Assembly: GCA_002392625.1 (NCBI GenBank)
Contig: DGHJ01000014.1
Coordinates: forward strand, 9,907 to 24,427
DNA length: 14,521 bases
Direction of reading: 5' to 3'
Source: Oscillospiraceae bacterium UBA3851
GTDB taxonomy: Bacteria; Bacillota; Clostridia; Oscillospirales; Oscillospiraceae
Translations under genes and position numbers: made by a program
Shown here: in pieces, positions 13,805-14,521 of the stretch
Position numbering within the stretch: the stretch's first letter is position 1
How the letters are laid out: each line of letters opens with the position of its first letter
The notes under the pieces: model-generated
Database searches by the model: none
The model's input: the letters and a program-made list of their open reading frames with translations, nothing else
What the model was told of the DNA's origin: nothing

Positions 13805-14521
13805 TTATACGATCTCCCCAAATAAGGCCCAGGTGTTGCTGTCGGTGATCTTCACGGTCTGGTAGGTGCCGAGAACGGCCCTGTCACCGGTGAGATGCAC
13901 CAGCCGTCCCCCGGCCGTCCGGCCCTGGAGGGGCCAGCGGAGGTCGCCGCTCTCCTCGTCCACCAGCACGCGGGCCGTCTGCCCCACATATTGGGCGTGG
14001 ATCCCGGCGGAAATACTGTTCTGCACGTCGCAGAGCTTGTCGAACCACTTCTGCTTCTCGCTGCGGGGCACCGGGTCCTCCATCCTGGCGGCGGGGGTGC
14101 CGGGCCGGGGGGAGAAGATGAAGGTGAACAGGGCGTCGAACCGCACCTTTTCCACCAGCGCCACCGTCTCCATGGCCTCCGCCTCCGTCTCGCCGGGGAA
14201 GCCGATGATCACGTCGCTGGTCAGCACCAGATCCGGCATGACCTTCCGGGCGTAGTTAATGAGGTCCAGATATTTTTCCACGTTGTAGGGCCGGTTCATG
14301 GCCCGCAGCACCCGGTCGGAGCCGGACTGCACCGGCAGGTGGAGCTGGTGGGCCACGTGGCGGCTCTTGGCCATGGTGTCAAAGAGCTTATAGCTGGCGT
14401 CCTTGGGCTGGGAGGACATGAAGCGGACAAGAAAGTCGCCGGGGATCTCGTCGATGGCGGCCAGCAGATCGGCAAAGTCCCAGGGGGTGTCCAGATCCTT
14501 GCCGTAGGAGTTGACGTTCTG
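13805..14521 (-). CDS. miaB: tRNA-2-methylthio-N6-dimethylallyladenosine synthase MiaB, C-terminal part
   Basis: MiaB is a radical-SAM methylthiotransferase that turns i6A37 into ms2i6A37 in tRNA, acting after MiaA. The window holds the last 238 residues, and the frame stays open to the right edge. The visible part of the radical-SAM barrel includes QNVNSYGKD at the cut end, LHLPVQSGSDRVLRAMNRPYNVEKYL, SDVIIGFPGET and FIFSPRPGTPAARM. A C-terminal TRAM RNA-binding domain (VGQTARVLVDE...LQGRTAGGRLVHL...YQTVKITDSNTWALFGEIV) closes the protein. QNVNSYG is typical of MiaB rather than MtaB or RimO. The N-terminal methylthiotransferase domain and the CxxxCxxC cluster lie outside the window. It is the first visible gene of the minus-strand run. 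Confidence 0.95.
   Translation of the reverse strand, partial: QNVNSYGKDLDTPWDFADLLAAIDEIPGDFLVRFMSSQPKDASYKLFDTMAKSRHVAHQLHLPVQSGSDRVLRAMNRPYNVEKYLDLINYARKVMPDLVLTSDVIIGFPGETEAEAMETVALVEKVRFDALFTFIFSPRPGTPAARMEDPVPRSEKQKWFDKLCDVQNSISAGIHAQYVGQTARVLVDEESGDLRWPLQGRTAGGRLVHLTGDRAVLGTYQTVKITDSNTWALFGEIV

Noticed and set aside
1..14521. CRISPR arrays, tRNA or rRNA genes, riboswitches, phage or toxin-antitoxin genes
   Set aside because: I looked on both strands and found no evenly spaced direct repeats, no cloverleaf with a TTC loop, no known aptamer core and no such proteins. All non-coding gaps are under about 205 bp.

Overview
The window is a stretch of a GC-rich Gram-positive genome, most likely a Clostridia member of the Oscillospiraceae/Ruminococcaceae kind. 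The evidence is the gene order miaB-mutS-mutL-miaA-hfq running into yggS-sepF-divIVA, the strong AGGAGG-type ribosome sites, the SepF/DivIVA division proteins and the dispersed short palindromic repeats. The assignment to a family is inference, since no 16S or marker tree is available here.

Layout. (1) Positions 1-977, minus strand: an XRE-type regulator followed 22 bp later by lepA, which is cut by the left edge. (2) Positions 978-1138: a divergent promoter region with one good sigma-A type promoter on each strand. (3) Positions 1139-2867, plus strand: a membrane-anchored LysM/M23 peptidase ending in a perfect hairpin terminator. (4) Positions 2868-3026: a convergent gap filled with short palindromic repeats. 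(5) Positions 3027-14521, minus strand: a long head-to-tail run of eleven genes. In transcription order these are miaB (partial), a 203-aa membrane protein of unknown function, mutS, mutL, miaA, hfq, a HlyD-like membrane protein, yggS (PLP homeostasis), sepF, divIVA and a HAD phosphatase.

How they work together. miaA makes the i6A37 base in tRNAs that read UNN codons, and miaB converts it to ms2i6A37. mutS and mutL form the mismatch-repair pair lying between them. hfq is an RNA chaperone. sepF and divIVA act at the division septum and pole, and yggS is their usual neighbour. Most gene junctions are 10-60 bp, often with the Shine-Dalgarno next to or overlapping the upstream stop, so long co-transcribed blocks are likely. 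Only two gaps inside the run are long, mutS-mutL (201 bp) and divIVA-HAD (182 bp). Both are filled with inverted-repeat DNA that looks like inserted repeat elements.

Overall the coding content is conserved housekeeping, and I see no phage, CRISPR, transposase or defence island. The best leads are: a 143-bp MITE-like element with terminal inverted repeats and base-pair covariation between its copies; an AT-rich unknown membrane protein between miaB and mutS; an orphan HlyD-like protein between hfq and the division genes; an AT-rich patch inside yggS; and departures from consensus in MutL and DivIVA.
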